A stretch of 64,000 nucleotides of DNA from Paenibacillus sp. FSL H8-0332 (GCF_037963835.1 NZ_CP150145.1:2356001-2420000), one strand, 5' to 3'. Shown: positions 1 to 9,048, counted from the first letter of the stretch. Translations and numbers: made by a program. Notes: a model not told the origin generated them from the sequence alone.

Positions 1-1
1 T

Positions 2-112
2 ACAGGAATGACGCCGGGCGCTTACCGCGATGAGGGCAAACTGGAGTATCCGGCGAGTGGCGAAGAAGCTTGCGGAGCCGCAGGGCTGGAGCTGCGAGAT
101 AAGCGCAGTTAA
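2..112 (+). CDS. AraC-family regulator, C-terminal fragment
   Basis: The window opens inside a gene. Reading from base 2 gives 36 codons beginning TGMTPGAYRDEG and ending at TAA 110-112. GMTPGAYR is the usual end of an AraC-type helix-turn-helix domain (compare the C-termini of the regulators at 5706 and 27908), followed by a tail of about 27 residues. It is probably the DNA-binding end of a response regulator or AraC activator of the preceding locus. Only this stub is visible, so nothing can be said of its sensor part. No clear terminator separates it from the promoter at 168. Confidence 0.75.
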   Translation, partial: TGMTPGAYRDEGKLEYPASGEEACGAAGLELRDKRS

Positions 113-167
113 AGCGCAGTACTGGGATTTTTGTCAATGCCGGATAAGTGAAGTAAAAATGTGAGCG

Positions 168-197
168 TTGTCAATAAACAGGCGTCTCCCCCATAAT
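168..197 (+). promoter_or_regulatory. Sigma-A-type promoter of importer A
   Basis: TTGTCA (168-173), an 18-bp spacer and CATAAT (192-197) lie just upstream of the lipoprotein gene at 246. A perfect cre match abuts the -10 box. Prediction from consensus only. Confidence 0.6.
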
Positions 198-210
198 GAA
201 AGCGTAACCA
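196..210 (+). promoter_or_regulatory. cre site (CcpA operator)
   Basis: ATGAAAGCGTAACCA matches the Bacillus consensus WTGNAANCGNWNNCW at every fixed position. It overlaps the last base of the -10 box and the transcription start, a placement that normally gives catabolite repression of the downstream importer. Confidence 0.65.
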
Positions 211-245
211 AATACAATCAACACTAATTGAACTGGGGGTTGACT

Positions 246-1973
246 ATGAACAAAGGTACAAGAAATGGTCGGGGTCTACTGAAGAGTACGTCCATCTTGT
301 TGTTGTCTGCACTGCTGTTGTCCGCTTGCTCGGGCAAGCTGGAATCCGGTAACGGCGGCAAGGAAGCGGCAGCCGGTAATGATCCGAAGCCAAGCGCAGC
401 TGTTGATGAGAGTCCGCTCGGCAAATACGATCCTCCGATTGAGCTATCGTTCGTCAGAGATCTGAGCGATGTGGTAGAGAATAACGTGCTTGGCGTATTG
501 AAGGATGAGACGATTGATAACAACCGCTGGACCAAGTTGTATGAGGATCAGCTCGGAATCAAGATCAAATATAACTGGATTGTGAAGGGCAGCCAGACCT
601 CGGATCAATATCTGCAGAAGATCAATGTCACCCTGGCCTCCGGCGACTTGCCGGATGTGACTCCGGTCAACGCCACACAGCTCAAGCAATTGGCCGATTC
701 TGACCAGATTGAGGATATGACGGCGTTATATGAAAAGTATGCCTCCCCGTTCACCAAAAAAGTGCTCGCGGGGGAAGGGACGAGTGTATTCGACGCAGCG
801 ACCTTCGACGGGAAGCTAATGGCGATTCCAAGCCTGGAATCCTCCATTGAACGGTCGATGTACATCTGGATTCGTACCGACTGGCTGGAGAAGCTGGGAC
901 TCCAGCCGCCGAAGACCATGGCGGATGTGCTTGCGATCTCCGAAGCCTTCGTGGAGAAGGACCCGGACGGGAACGGCAAGAAGGATACCATCGGACTCGG
1001 CATCACTAAGGATCTGTGGGGAGGGGCCATGGGGCTGGAAGGCTTCATGGCCGGGTACAACGCTTACCCGAATATCTGGGTGGATGACGGCAGCGGCAAG
1101 CTGGTCTATGGCAGCATACAGCCTGAAGTGAAGCAAGCGCTCCAGGTGCTCCAGGATATGGCCAAGAAGGGACAGCTCGACCAGGAGTTCGGGGTCAAGG
1201 ACGGCGGCAAGGTCTCCGAGATGATCTCCGCAGGCAAGATCGGGATGGAGTACGGAGAGCAATGGAATTCCATCTGGCCGCTGCAGCTTAACCGTGACAA
1301 TGATCCCAAGGCGCAATGGCAGGCCTTCCCGATTGTCTCGGAATCGGGCGATACGCCGAAGGTGCCGCTCAAATTCAGCACCACCCGTTTCTTCGCGGTC
1401 AAGAAGGGAGCCACGAACCCTGAAGCTGTAATCAAAATGTTCAATCTGCATGTGGAGAAGAACTGGGGCGAGACGGCCGAATTCGATAAGTACTATGCAC
1501 CGCCGGAAGCGGAGAGTGTCTGGCAGCTGTCCCCGGTTACACCGTATCCGGTAACGAAGAACGTAGACGCCTTCCGTGAGATTGATGCTGCCCGAAAGGC
1601 AGGTGATTTCTCTACCCTGAAAGGCGAAGCCAAGACGATCCAAGGGAAGCTGGAGTCCTATGCTTCAGGTTCAACGGAAGGCTTCTCTCTATGGGGCTGG
1701 GAGCGGATCTATGGCGAGCAAGGCTCCATGGGAATAGCCGACCAGTACATCAAGAATGACCAGTTCCTGCAGGAGAAATTCGTCGGCGCTCCGACACCGA
1801 CCATGGTCGAGCGCAAAACGACGCTTGAAAAGCAGCAGAATGAAATGTTTGTCAAAATCATTCTAGGTGATCCTATCGACAAGTTCGACCAGTTTGTGAA
1901 GGACTGGAAGAAGCTGGGCGGCGATCAAATTACGCAAGAGGTCAACGAATGGTACGCAGCGACTAAGAAATAA
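246..1973 (+). CDS. Sugar ABC transporter substrate-binding lipoprotein (LplA-like), importer A
   Basis: Captures a carbohydrate at the cell surface for the permeases that follow. The N-terminus has a basic stretch, a hydrophobic core and lipobox LLSAC with the acylated Cys at about residue 28. The body is a family-1 binding protein of 575 residues. A DPDGNGKKD loop at about residues 239-247 looks like an EF-hand calcium site, common in this family. ATG 246 is preferred over upstream TTG 228 because GGGGG at 235-239 gives proper spacing. It is first of a lipoprotein-LplB-YtcP operon with no ATPase; a kinase/regulator pair follows. The ligand is inferred only from the hemicellulase neighbourhood. 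Confidence 0.93.
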   Translation: MNKGTRNGRGLLKSTSILLLSALLLSACSGKLESGNGGKEAAAGNDPKPSAAVDESPLGKYDPPIELSFVRDLSDVVENNVLGVLKDETIDNNRWTKLYEDQLGIKIKYNWIVKGSQTSDQYLQKINVTLASGDLPDVTPVNATQLKQLADSDQIEDMTALYEKYASPFTKKVLAGEGTSVFDAATFDGKLMAIPSLESSIERSMYIWIRTDWLEKLGLQPPKTMADVLAISEAFVEKDPDGNGKKDTIGLGITKDLWGGAMGLEGFMAGYNAYPNIWVDDGSGKLVYGSIQPEVKQALQVLQDMAKKGQLDQEFGVKDGGKVSEMISAGKIGMEYGEQWNSIWPLQLNRDNDPKAQWQAFPIVSESGDTPKVPLKFSTTRFFAVKKGATNPEAVIKMFNLHVEKNWGETAEFDKYYAPPEAESVWQLSPVTPYPVTKNVDAFREIDAARKAGDFSTLKGEAKTIQGKLESYASGSTEGFSLWGWERIYGEQGSMGIADQYIKNDQFLQEKFVGAPTPTMVERKTTLEKQQNEMFVKIILGDPIDKFDQFVKDWKKLGGDQITQEVNEWYAATKK

Positions 1974-1980
1974 GGCGCCT

Positions 1981-2011
1981 TGGAGGAAGAAAACGACCTT
2001 TTCTTCCTCCA
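1981..2011 (+). promoter_or_regulatory. Intercistronic hairpin after binding-protein gene
   Basis: Perfect 13-bp inverted repeat (TGGAGGAAGAAAA / TTTTCTTCCTCCA) with a 5-base loop, 8 bases after the lipoprotein stop and before the permease ribosome site. No T-tract follows, so it is more likely an mRNA-stabilising or partial-termination element than a full terminator. Confidence 0.7.
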
Positions 2012-2045
2012 TTCCATTCTTGCCCTGCAGATGTGGAGGATAACG

Positions 2046-2945
2046 ATGAGAGCAAAACTGCGAAAAGAACTGCCGCTTCATTTGATGCTTTTGCCGGGAC
2101 TGGTGATGATCATTCTGTTCTCCTACGTCCCCATGGCCGGTGTCATGATCGCGTTCCAGAAATTCATCCCTGCCAAGGGCTTGTTCGGGGATCAGAAGTG
2201 GGTGGGCCTGGATAACTTCGAATATGTGATGAACCTGCCAAGCTTCACACAGGTGCTGTGGAATACGCTGTTTATTTCGAGTCTCAAGCTGATTCTGGGC
2301 CTCATTATTCCGCTGGTGTTCGCAATTCTGCTGAACGAGCTGGCCAGTAATGTGATTAAACGGTCCGTGCAGACAGCGATTTATCTGCCGTATTTCTTGT
2401 CCTGGGTTGTGCTTGGCGGCATCTTGATTGATATTCTGTCTCCATCGGGCGGGATTGTGAATGAATTCCTGGGATGGTTCGGCGTCTCCAAGATCTTTTT
2501 CCTCGGCGACAATGACTGGTTCCCCTTCACGCTGATTGCCTCGGATGTGTGGAAGAACTTCGGCTACGGCACGATTGTATATCTGGCGGCTATAACGGGC
2601 ATTGATCCCGGATTGTATGAAGCGGCTACCATTGACGGTGCTAACCGCTGGCACAAGACCTGGCATATTACCATTCCGGGCATACGTATGGTCATCGTCC
2701 TGCTGTCGGTACTCAGTCTGGGACAACTGCTGAATGCGGGCTTCGATCAGGTCTTCAATCTGTACAGTCCGCAGGTCTACGAGAGCGGGGATATCCTGGA
2801 TACCTTCGTCTACCGGATCGGTCTTTTGGACGCCCAATACGGCGTAGCGACTGCCGTCGGCTTCTTTAAATCGATCATATCGCTAACCTTAATATCCAGC
2901 TCGTATTTCCTGGCTTACCGTTTTGCCAAATACCGGATCTTCTAG
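2046..2945 (+). CDS. Sugar ABC transporter permease, LplB type, importer A
   Basis: One of two membrane subunits of the importer. About six hydrophobic segments are visible, and the cytoplasmic EAA loop (YEAATIDGANRW, about residues 191-202) docks the ATPase. ATG 2046 is chosen over TTG 1980 because GGAGG at 2036-2040 is correctly spaced and the extra N-terminal residues would be encoded by the hairpin. The 299-residue length is normal for the family. It ends 14 bases before its partner permease. Confidence 0.93.
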   Translation: MRAKLRKELPLHLMLLPGLVMIILFSYVPMAGVMIAFQKFIPAKGLFGDQKWVGLDNFEYVMNLPSFTQVLWNTLFISSLKLILGLIIPLVFAILLNELASNVIKRSVQTAIYLPYFLSWVVLGGILIDILSPSGGIVNEFLGWFGVSKIFFLGDNDWFPFTLIASDVWKNFGYGTIVYLAAITGIDPGLYEAATIDGANRWHKTWHITIPGIRMVIVLLSVLSLGQLLNAGFDQVFNLYSPQVYESGDILDTFVYRIGLLDAQYGVATAVGFFKSIISLTLISSSYFLAYRFAKYRIF

Positions 2946-2959
2946 AGGAGGGAGTACCC

Positions 2960-3880
2960 TTGGAGCAACAGCTAACGCCCAAACCGGAGGAATGGACTCC
3001 CATTCGCCCCAAAAAACGCTTTGACGGGATTGCGGTATTGAACGCAACCGTTCTGATTCTGGTCTCACTGCTCTGTATCCTGCCGCTCATTCATATTATA
3101 GCGGTGTCTTTCAGCTCCAGCGCGGCGGCTTCCGCAGGGTATGTCAGACTCTGGCCGGTAGACTTCACATTCGCCTCGTATATGTATACGATGAGCCGGA
3201 CTGAATTCTGGCAGTCGATGCTTGTCTCCCTGACGCGGATCGGAATCGGCACGCCGCTGAATCTTCTGTTAACGATCCTCGTGGCCTACCCGCTGTCCAA
3301 GGAATCGCACGCTCTGCGGTTCCGCAGCGTCTATGCCTGGGCCTTCTTCGTCACGATGCTGTTCAACGGCGGGCTGATTCCCTGGTATACCACGCTCAAG
3401 GAGTATGGCCTGCTGGATTCCATCTGGGCACTGGTATTGCCCGGCGCAGTTCCTGTGTTCAGCGTAGTGCTGCTGCTTAACTTCTTCCGGGAGATTCCGA
3501 AGGAGCTGGAAGAGGCGGCGCTGATTGACGGGGCCGGCCACTTCCGGACGGTCTGGTCCATCTTCGTGCCGATCTCCAAGCCGGCGCTGGCTACTCTGGC
3601 CTTATTCTCAATGGTGGAGCACTGGAACAGCTGGTTCGACGGCCTGCTGCTCATGGGCAATCCGGCCAACTATCCGCTGCAAAGTTATATTCAGACGATT
3701 GTGATCCAGCAGAACCTGTCGAATATGTCGCGTGATGCCATGCTTGATCTGGCGCTGATCTCGGACCGGACGCTGAAGTCTTCCCAGATCTTCCTCGGCT
3801 CCCTGCCGATTATTCTGGCTTATCCGTTCCTGCAGAAATATTTCGTGAAGGGGATTGTACTCGGCAGTGTCAAAGGTTAA
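2960..3880 (+). CDS. Sugar ABC transporter permease, YtcP/LplC type, importer A
   Basis: Second membrane subunit, 306 residues, with a long cytoplasmic N-terminus, six probable membrane helices and an EAA loop (EEAALIDGAG, about 174-183). It ends FLQKYFVKGIVLGSVKG, the typical tail of this subfamily. TTG 2960 is the start, supported by GAGGAGGG 7 bases upstream. No ATPase gene follows; such importers normally share an MsmX-type ATPase encoded elsewhere. Confidence 0.93.
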   Translation: MEQQLTPKPEEWTPIRPKKRFDGIAVLNATVLILVSLLCILPLIHIIAVSFSSSAAASAGYVRLWPVDFTFASYMYTMSRTEFWQSMLVSLTRIGIGTPLNLLLTILVAYPLSKESHALRFRSVYAWAFFVTMLFNGGLIPWYTTLKEYGLLDSIWALVLPGAVPVFSVVLLLNFFREIPKELEEAALIDGAGHFRTVWSIFVPISKPALATLALFSMVEHWNSWFDGLLLMGNPANYPLQSYIQTIVIQQNLSNMSRDAMLDLALISDRTLKSSQIFLGSLPIILAYPFLQKYFVKGIVLGSVKG

Positions 3881-3931
3881 CCTCCCGGAAGTTATGCATA
3901 AGCCTGCGGCTCTCCCCGGATTCAGGCTATA

Positions 3932-5728
3932 ATGGTGAAAATGATTGCTGGGGGCCTGGGATTATTGTTCAAAAAGGATTACTCACTGCGCAATACGATA
4001 TTTCTGCGGCTGATTGTGACCTTTCTGCTCATTATGCTGCCTATTCTTGTCTTCGCCGCTTATCTGTATCAATGGATTATGCAAACGGCCAGCAGCGATA
4101 TCCGAAGCTCGGCCAGCGCCCAGACCGTCTTTTACTTAAATGATATGGAGAATGAGATCGAGCGGATGAAGCTGCTGCAATACAGTCTGCTGGAGGATGA
4201 GGATCTGAACAAGCTGGCCCTGACCTGGGAAACGCTGCCGACCATTGACCGGACGGAGAATCTGAATTCGCTGATGAAGCGGCTATTCATCGTGCAGAAC
4301 AGCAGCACGTATATCAAGGACGTCAGGGTTCATATCATGACTATAGGCCGGACTATCTCATCGGTCGGCGGCGTGCGTGAGATTGAACTGAAGCGCTTCC
4401 GCGAGATCCGCTCGGTCTTCGGGGACCGCCGTTCCCAGGTGATTGAGTGGGATGGCGGCCTGTACCTTAGTGCGATGAAGCAGCGGGGCATCAAGGGGGC
4501 GGAGCCGCTGCTGACGGTAGAGATTGAGCTGGATACTCAGGAGCTGCGGGCCGCGCTGGGCCAATTCAATACGTATCCCGGCAGTGGAACGCTATTGCTC
4601 TCCGATAGTGCGAGATTCGCGCTCTACAGCATGACCGGCGAGCTGGCGCAGGCGGAGCCGTCCCAGTATGCCCGGGATATCCGCACGGTGGCCTCCGGGG
4701 AGAGGCTGAGGATCGCCGGTGCGCCTTATTATATCGTCCAGACCGGCTCACAGGAGCTTGGCTTGTCCATCTACCGGATCATCCCGGAGGATATTATCAA
4801 GAATCCGCTGAGCAAATTCTATACCTGGGCCTGGGTGTTTGGTGTGGCTGCGCTTGCCATCATCATTGCTTTTGCACTGTCGACCTACAAGTTCATTCAT
4901 AAGCCGATGCTGACGCTGGTGAAGAGCTTCCGGAGAATGGAGCAGGGCGATCTGGACATTCATATCCAGCATGAGTCGAAGGATGAATTCCGTTATCTGT
5001 ACAGCCGCTTCAACCAGATGGTAAGCAATCTGCACTCCCTGATCGATCAGGTGTACAAGCAGAAGATTATGGCCCAGCGGGCAGAGCTGAAGCAATTGCA
5101 GTCACAGATTAACCCGCATTTTCTGTATAACAGCTTCTTCATTCTGAACACGATGGCGAAGACCGGCGATACCGAGCGGATCGAACAGCTTACTACGATG
5201 CTCGGCGAATACTTCCAGTTTGTCACGCGGAACGCTTCCGATCTGGTGTCATTGGAGCAGGAGATTCACCATGCAAGAATGTATACAGAGATTCAGGCCA
5301 TGCGCTTCTCCCGCAGAATTGGGGTCCGGTTCGATGCCTTGTCGGAGGAGCTGAAGAAGGTGCAAGTTCCGCGGCTGATCGTGCAGCCGATTATTGAGAA
5401 CGCGTTCAAGCACAGCCTGGAAAAGAAAGCCATGGAGGGCCTGATCATTGTCCGCTTCGCGCAGGAAGGCCCGGACATCCGCATTATCGTCGAGGATAAC
5501 GGGGACCGGCTGAGCGATGATACTCTAGAGCAATTGAAAGAGTCCCTTACTGTCTATCAGGAGCAGGCGGAGACCACAGGCCTTGTGAACATTCACCGGC
5601 GCATCCGCATTACCTTCGGGGAAGAGAGCGGCTTGCTGGCGGACCGGAGTGAGCTGGGCGGACTAAGGGTAACCATCCTGATTAGAGCTGGAGGTGAGAA
5701 TGCTGATGTACAGGATGCTTATCGTTGA
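3932..5728 (+). CDS. Sensor histidine kinase, YesM type
   Basis: Membrane sensor kinase that pairs with the regulator at 5706. In order: first membrane helix (about residues 20-48), extracellular sensor region, second helix (about 290-318), HAMP linker, a His_kinase segment with phospho-acceptor in NPHFLYNSFF, and an ATPase domain with IENAFKH and VEDNG. An ATG lies at 3932, but a TATAAT (3928-3933) overlaps it. If that is a real -10 box, translation probably begins at TTG 3965 (MFKKDYSLRN...) behind GGGGG at 3950-3954. The gene overlaps the regulator by 23 bases. It probably senses importer A ligand or its binding protein. Confidence 0.9.
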   Translation: MVKMIAGGLGLLFKKDYSLRNTIFLRLIVTFLLIMLPILVFAAYLYQWIMQTASSDIRSSASAQTVFYLNDMENEIERMKLLQYSLLEDEDLNKLALTWETLPTIDRTENLNSLMKRLFIVQNSSTYIKDVRVHIMTIGRTISSVGGVREIELKRFREIRSVFGDRRSQVIEWDGGLYLSAMKQRGIKGAEPLLTVEIELDTQELRAALGQFNTYPGSGTLLLSDSARFALYSMTGELAQAEPSQYARDIRTVASGERLRIAGAPYYIVQTGSQELGLSIYRIIPEDIIKNPLSKFYTWAWVFGVAALAIIIAFALSTYKFIHKPMLTLVKSFRRMEQGDLDIHIQHESKDEFRYLYSRFNQMVSNLHSLIDQVYKQKIMAQRAELKQLQSQINPHFLYNSFFILNTMAKTGDTERIEQLTTMLGEYFQFVTRNASDLVSLEQEIHHARMYTEIQAMRFSRRIGVRFDALSEELKKVQVPRLIVQPIIENAFKHSLEKKAMEGLIIVRFAQEGPDIRIIVEDNGDRLSDDTLEQLKESLTVYQEQAETTGLVNIHRRIRITFGEESGLLADRSELGGLRVTILIRAGGENADVQDAYR

Positions 5729-7334
5729 TGATGAAGAGATTATTACAGATGGACTGGCGGTTATTTTCGGCAAAATGGAGCTTGAGCTGGACATCTACAA
5801 GGCCTACTCGGGCCGTGAAGCGCTAAATCTGCTGCACCGGACCCGGGTGGATATTGTCCTGTCTGATATCTGCATGCCCGAGATGGACGGGCTGGAGCTG
5901 ATGGAGCATATCCGCCGGAGCTGGCCGCAATGCAAAATCGTCTTCCTGACCGGACACAATGACTTCAATTATGTCTACCAGGCGATTCAGGCTCCGGGCG
6001 TCCAGTATGTGCTCAAGAATGAAGGTTATCCGAAGCTGATTGAAGCGGTGATGCGTGCGCTACAGGAGCTGAACGACACCATGCAGGTCAATGATCTGAT
6101 TCGTGAATCCAAGGAGCAGCTTAACACGCTGGAGACCTTGGCGCAGGGCGATTATTTCCGCCACCTCATTCACAGCGTCAAGGCGGATCAGGATATGGCC
6201 GGGGATTTCATCCGTCTGAACATTCCACTGGATGCTTCGCGGCCGGTGCTGATCGCACTGGGCAGCATCAGTGATCCTGAATCCTCGCGCACATATATGG
6301 ACCGCCGGGAGACGGCGCTTGCGGTCAAGTTCCTGTCGGAGAAGCTGCTGAAGGAGCGGACGGTCAGCCTTGGGGTTATCGACCGGTACGGTGACCTGAT
6401 CTGGCTGATTCAGCCGGGCGGGACGGGAGAGGCTTCGCAGCCGGAGGCTTGGGAGCAGATGATTAAATTCCTGGAAGGCACCTTCGAGCTGATTCAGCAG
6501 TCCTGCCGGGAATCGCTGGAGGTCGGGATTGCCATCACCCTCAGTGCGGAGGAGTCCGCGTGGTCCAGGCTTCCAGTGGTGTACGATAAGGCGAGGCAGG
6601 TTCAGCATTACCGGGCCGGGGACGGGGAGCGGATGGTGCAGAAGGTGCAGCTGAATGAAACGGCGGTGCCGGATACCTTGCGTGACCGCTTCCTGCGTGA
6701 CAAGGTGGAGACCCTGGCTGCGCATCTGGAGGCGGGCCGCAAGGAGGAGTTCCTCCGGTTGTTCAAGGAGATGGCTGAACCGGCCGGGCAGGACCCGGGA
6801 AGGTGCAATCCTTATCTTACCGAGCTGTATTACACAATTGCCCTGATGCTCATGTCGTACATGAACAGATGGGAAGCGGATGAGGAGATCGGGGGAAGCG
6901 GGCTGATGCAGCTTGAGTCTCACCGGACTTGGGGAGAAGCCTTCCGCTATCTGCGGGATACAGCAGAGCTGCTGTTCTCTGTCAGGAAGAGCGGGGAGCA
7001 GAAGCGGGCAGCCGGTGTCATCGACCGGATCTGCTTATATATAGAAGAGAATCTCGACCAGGACCTGTCGCTCGTGCGGCTGGCCGATGTGATCCACTTC
7101 AATCCCTCCTATCTGTCCCGCCTGTTCAAGCAGGAACGGGGCATCAATCTGTCCGAGTATATCGAGGAGTTGCGCATCCGCCAGGCCAAGGACCTGCTGC
7201 GCAGAGGGGAGCTCAAGGTCGCGGAGGTTGGCTCGTTAATCGGTTACGTCACCCCGCAATCCTTCACCCGGGTATTCAAAAAATGGACCGGAACCACGCC
7301 GCAGGAATACCGTGCGGATGTGGTTGGCGGTTGA
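5706..7334 (+). CDS. Response regulator, YesN type (receiver + AraC HTH)
   Basis: DNA-binding partner of the kinase just upstream. The receiver (residues 1-120) has the acidic pair in LIVDDEE, phospho-acceptor Asp about 54 in SDICMPEMDG and a conserved Lys in VLKNEG. A long middle region follows, then a C-terminal AraC double helix-turn-helix (last ~100 residues, ending TPQEYRADVVGG). GGAGGTGA at 5690-5697 best fits ATG 5706 rather than GTG 5694 or ATG 5700. The likely target is the importer A promoter at 168 (inference). Confidence 0.92.
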   Translation: MYRMLIVDDEEIITDGLAVIFGKMELELDIYKAYSGREALNLLHRTRVDIVLSDICMPEMDGLELMEHIRRSWPQCKIVFLTGHNDFNYVYQAIQAPGVQYVLKNEGYPKLIEAVMRALQELNDTMQVNDLIRESKEQLNTLETLAQGDYFRHLIHSVKADQDMAGDFIRLNIPLDASRPVLIALGSISDPESSRTYMDRRETALAVKFLSEKLLKERTVSLGVIDRYGDLIWLIQPGGTGEASQPEAWEQMIKFLEGTFELIQQSCRESLEVGIAITLSAEESAWSRLPVVYDKARQVQHYRAGDGERMVQKVQLNETAVPDTLRDRFLRDKVETLAAHLEAGRKEEFLRLFKEMAEPAGQDPGRCNPYLTELYYTIALMLMSYMNRWEADEEIGGSGLMQLESHRTWGEAFRYLRDTAELLFSVRKSGEQKRAAGVIDRICLYIEENLDQDLSLVRLADVIHFNPSYLSRLFKQERGINLSEYIEELRIRQAKDLLRRGELKVAEVGSLIGYVTPQSFTRVFKKWTGTTPQEYRADVVGG

Positions 7335-7367
7335 ATGGTGGGAACGAATAGGGGGAATTGGGGAAGA

Positions 7368-7425
7368 AATAATCGCTCCTTCGGGATGGATGGCGTTGCC
7401 TCCATCGTCCGGGGGAGCGATTATT
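7368..7425 (+). terminator. Long hairpin after importer A/kinase operon
   Basis: AATAATCGCTCC (7368-7379) pairs perfectly with GGAGCGATTATT (7414-7425), and inner GGATGGA/TCCATC segments extend the stem. It lies 34 bases after the regulator stop. There is no long T-tract, so it may be a weak or bidirectional terminator. Confidence 0.55.
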
Positions 7426-7438
7426 CGTTGAGGAGAGT

Positions 7439-7642
7439 AAAAGAAAGGGATAAATCCCATTAATGCAGCCAAAAGTCGGCCGGACGGGGAAAAGAAAGGG
7501 ATAAATCCCATTAATACAGCCAAAAGTCGGCTGGATGGGCAAAAGAAAGGGATAAATCCCATTAATGCAGCCAAAAGTCGGCTGGATGGGGAAAAGAAAG
7601 GGATAAATCCCATTAATGCAGCCAAAAGTCGGTTGGATGGGG
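7439..7642. repeat. 51-bp tandem repeat array I (4 copies)
   Basis: Four copies begin at 7439, 7490, 7541 and 7592, each 51 bp and nearly identical, with a decayed fifth start at 7643. Each unit carries the palindrome GGGATAAATCCC and a CAGCCAAAAGTCGGCTGGATG segment. Because 51 is divisible by 3, a minus-strand frame stays open through the array as a 17-residue repeat (LAALMGFIPFFSPSSRL); I see no evidence that it is translated. Confidence 0.9.
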
Positions 7643-7670
7643 AAATGAAAGGGATGGTATTAGAGTAACG

Positions 7671-7783
7671 AGGAGCACAAGTGCCCCTGATTTCAGCAGA
7701 AGTTGGCTAAATGAACAAATCAGGAGCAGAAGTGCCCCTGATTTCAGCAGAAGGCTGCTAAATGAGCGAATGAGGAGCACAAG
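7671..7783. repeat. 51-bp tandem repeat array II, left part
   Basis: Units start at 7671, 7722 and 7773, exactly 51 bp apart, of the form AGGAGCACAAGTGCCCCTGA followed by TTTCAGCAGAAGGCTGCTAAATG. The third is interrupted after 11-13 bases by the insertion sequence. The unit contains the palindrome GCACAAGTGC and resembles array I in length and plan. Confidence 0.9.
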
Positions 7784-7812
7784 TGGACTCCTGTCAAGAA
7801 AGTAGACAGCAA

Positions 7813-8643
7813 CTACATCGTTTTTCGCTTAAATGTGGCTGCAAACTGAACCGGAGAAACGTAACCGAGCGCCCCATGGATTCGTTTGCGGTTGTAGAAA
7901 AATTCAATGTACTGGAAAATGGCATCATACGCCTGTTGCTTCGTTTTAAATCGATTCCAGTACACCAACTCTTTTTTTAAGAGGCTGTGAAAAGATTCGA
8001 TACAGGCGTTATCATAACAGTTCCCTTTGCGGCTCATGCTTGCGGTCATCTGGTACGTCTTTAGGCGTTCCCGGTAGTCTTCAGAGGCGTACTGGGAGCC
8101 TCGATCCGAATGGTGAATTAAGCCCTTCCCGGGGCGTTTGGCCTTGTAGGCAGCGTCCAGAGCGCCTTGTACGAGGTCAGTGGTCATCCGGTCGCTAAGC
8201 CGCCAGCCGACAATCTCCCGGGTACACAGGTCCAGCACACTCGCCAAGTACATTCGTCCTTCCCGGCAGGGAATGTAGGTGATATCCGCCACCCACGTCT
8301 GGTTCGGCTTTTCCGTGTGAAATTGCTGGTTTAACAGGTTGGGGGCAATGGGTAACGGATGGTTGGAGTCGGTGGTGCATACGCGAAATCTCTTTGCGAC
8401 ACAAGAGCGCAGACCCCGTTCTTTCATGTACTTGCCTACCGTGCGTTCACTGACCTGGTGCCCTTCACGCTCTAAGAGAACCTTGATTTTGGGGCTGCCA
8501 TAGCGACCCTTAGAGTCATGAAAATGATAGGCAATCCGCTTCAGCAACAAGGCTTTGCGGCTGGCTTGAGGGCTGGGCTTTGCTGTTCTCCATTTGTAGT
8601 ACCCGCTCCGGGACACCTGAAAGACATTGCACATCTTCTCCAC
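7813..8643 (-). CDS. IS3-family transposase OrfB (DDE integrase)
   Basis: Catalytic part of the transposase. An HTH_21-type N-terminal segment (VSRSGYYKW) precedes an rve integrase core with Asp in TWVADITYI, Asp in HHSDRGSQYAS and Glu in NACIESFHSLLK, the DDE triad. The first in-frame start is GTG 8643, but the frame is open further upstream (QQSKELRFQFIEDHRSEFR), so the working product is probably an OrfAB fusion made by -1 frameshifting at 8715-8721. The ORF is intact and the element may still be active. Confidence 0.93.
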   Translation of the reverse strand: MEKMCNVFQVSRSGYYKWRTAKPSPQASRKALLLKRIAYHFHDSKGRYGSPKIKVLLEREGHQVSERTVGKYMKERGLRSCVAKRFRVCTTDSNHPLPIAPNLLNQQFHTEKPNQTWVADITYIPCREGRMYLASVLDLCTREIVGWRLSDRMTTDLVQGALDAAYKAKRPGKGLIHHSDRGSQYASEDYRERLKTYQMTASMSRKGNCYDNACIESFHSLLKKELVYWNRFKTKQQAYDAIFQYIEFFYNRKRIHGALGYVSPVQFAATFKRKTM

Positions 8644-8681
8644 GCGGAACTCGGAGCGATGATCTTCAATAAACTGAAATC

Positions 8682-8978
8682 TCAGTTCTTTGGATTGCTG
8701 AAGATGTGCACGGCTTTTTTTAGGATTGCCATCTCCTCTGTCAGCTCTGCGAGTTCGTGCTCCCGCTCCTTCAGTTGACGTTCCAGCTCTCTGTATTTGT
8801 CTGGAGTAACGATGGGCTCATTCTCAAACTGCCGGTACTGTCCTAGCCATTTATGCAACGTTTTGGCGGGGACATCCAGTTCCAGGGCCAGTTCCGCCAC
8901 CGTTTTCGTCTGCTCCTGGATGTACTTGACGGTCTGTCTTTTGTATTCTTCATTGTAGCTTCTCCGTGTTCCACTCAT
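8682..8978 (-). CDS. IS3-family transposase OrfA
   Basis: 98-residue DNA-binding subunit. A helix-turn-helix near residues 10-45 (YNEEYKRQTVKYI, TLHKWLGQYR) is followed by a leucine-zipper-like coiled coil (YRELERQLKEREHELAELTEEM) used for multimerisation. It ends 39 bases past the first in-frame start of OrfB, so the two are joined only by frameshifting. The ribosome site reads GAGGAGG just upstream of ATG 8978. Confidence 0.92.
   Translation of the reverse strand: MSGTRRSYNEEYKRQTVKYIQEQTKTVAELALELDVPAKTLHKWLGQYRQFENEPIVTPDKYRELERQLKEREHELAELTEEMAILKKAVHIFSNPKN
8715..8721 (-). other. Programmed -1 frameshift slippery site
   Basis: Seven A residues on the minus strand (codons CTA AAA AAA GCC in orfA). 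The orfB frame is -1 relative to orfA and open across this run, which is the arrangement that yields OrfAB in IS3-family elements. Confidence 0.7.
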
Positions 8979-9048
8979 GGGGACACCTCCTCGTTAAACT
9001 TATTATCTCTATTCTCTTAACGGGTGTCCACGGTTAACACTAACAGCA

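Larger units (their letters stand above)
7784..9030 (-). mobile_element. IS3-family insertion sequence
   Basis: About 1.25 kb. The ends form imperfect inverted repeats (outer GTGGACTCCTGTCAAGA at 7783 against GTGGACACCCGTTAAGA reading inward from 9031; about 20 of 26 positions agree). It carries orfA and orfB in overlapping -1 frames. It sits inside repeat array II. No clean target duplication is visible: the right side has about 17 extra bases before the repeat resumes, so the exact right boundary is uncertain. Confidence 0.85.

Noticed and set aside
816..1643. 275-codon minus-strand frame opposite the importer A lipoprotein
   Set aside because: Shadow of a gene with a clear signal peptide and family signature; no ribosome site or domain of its own.
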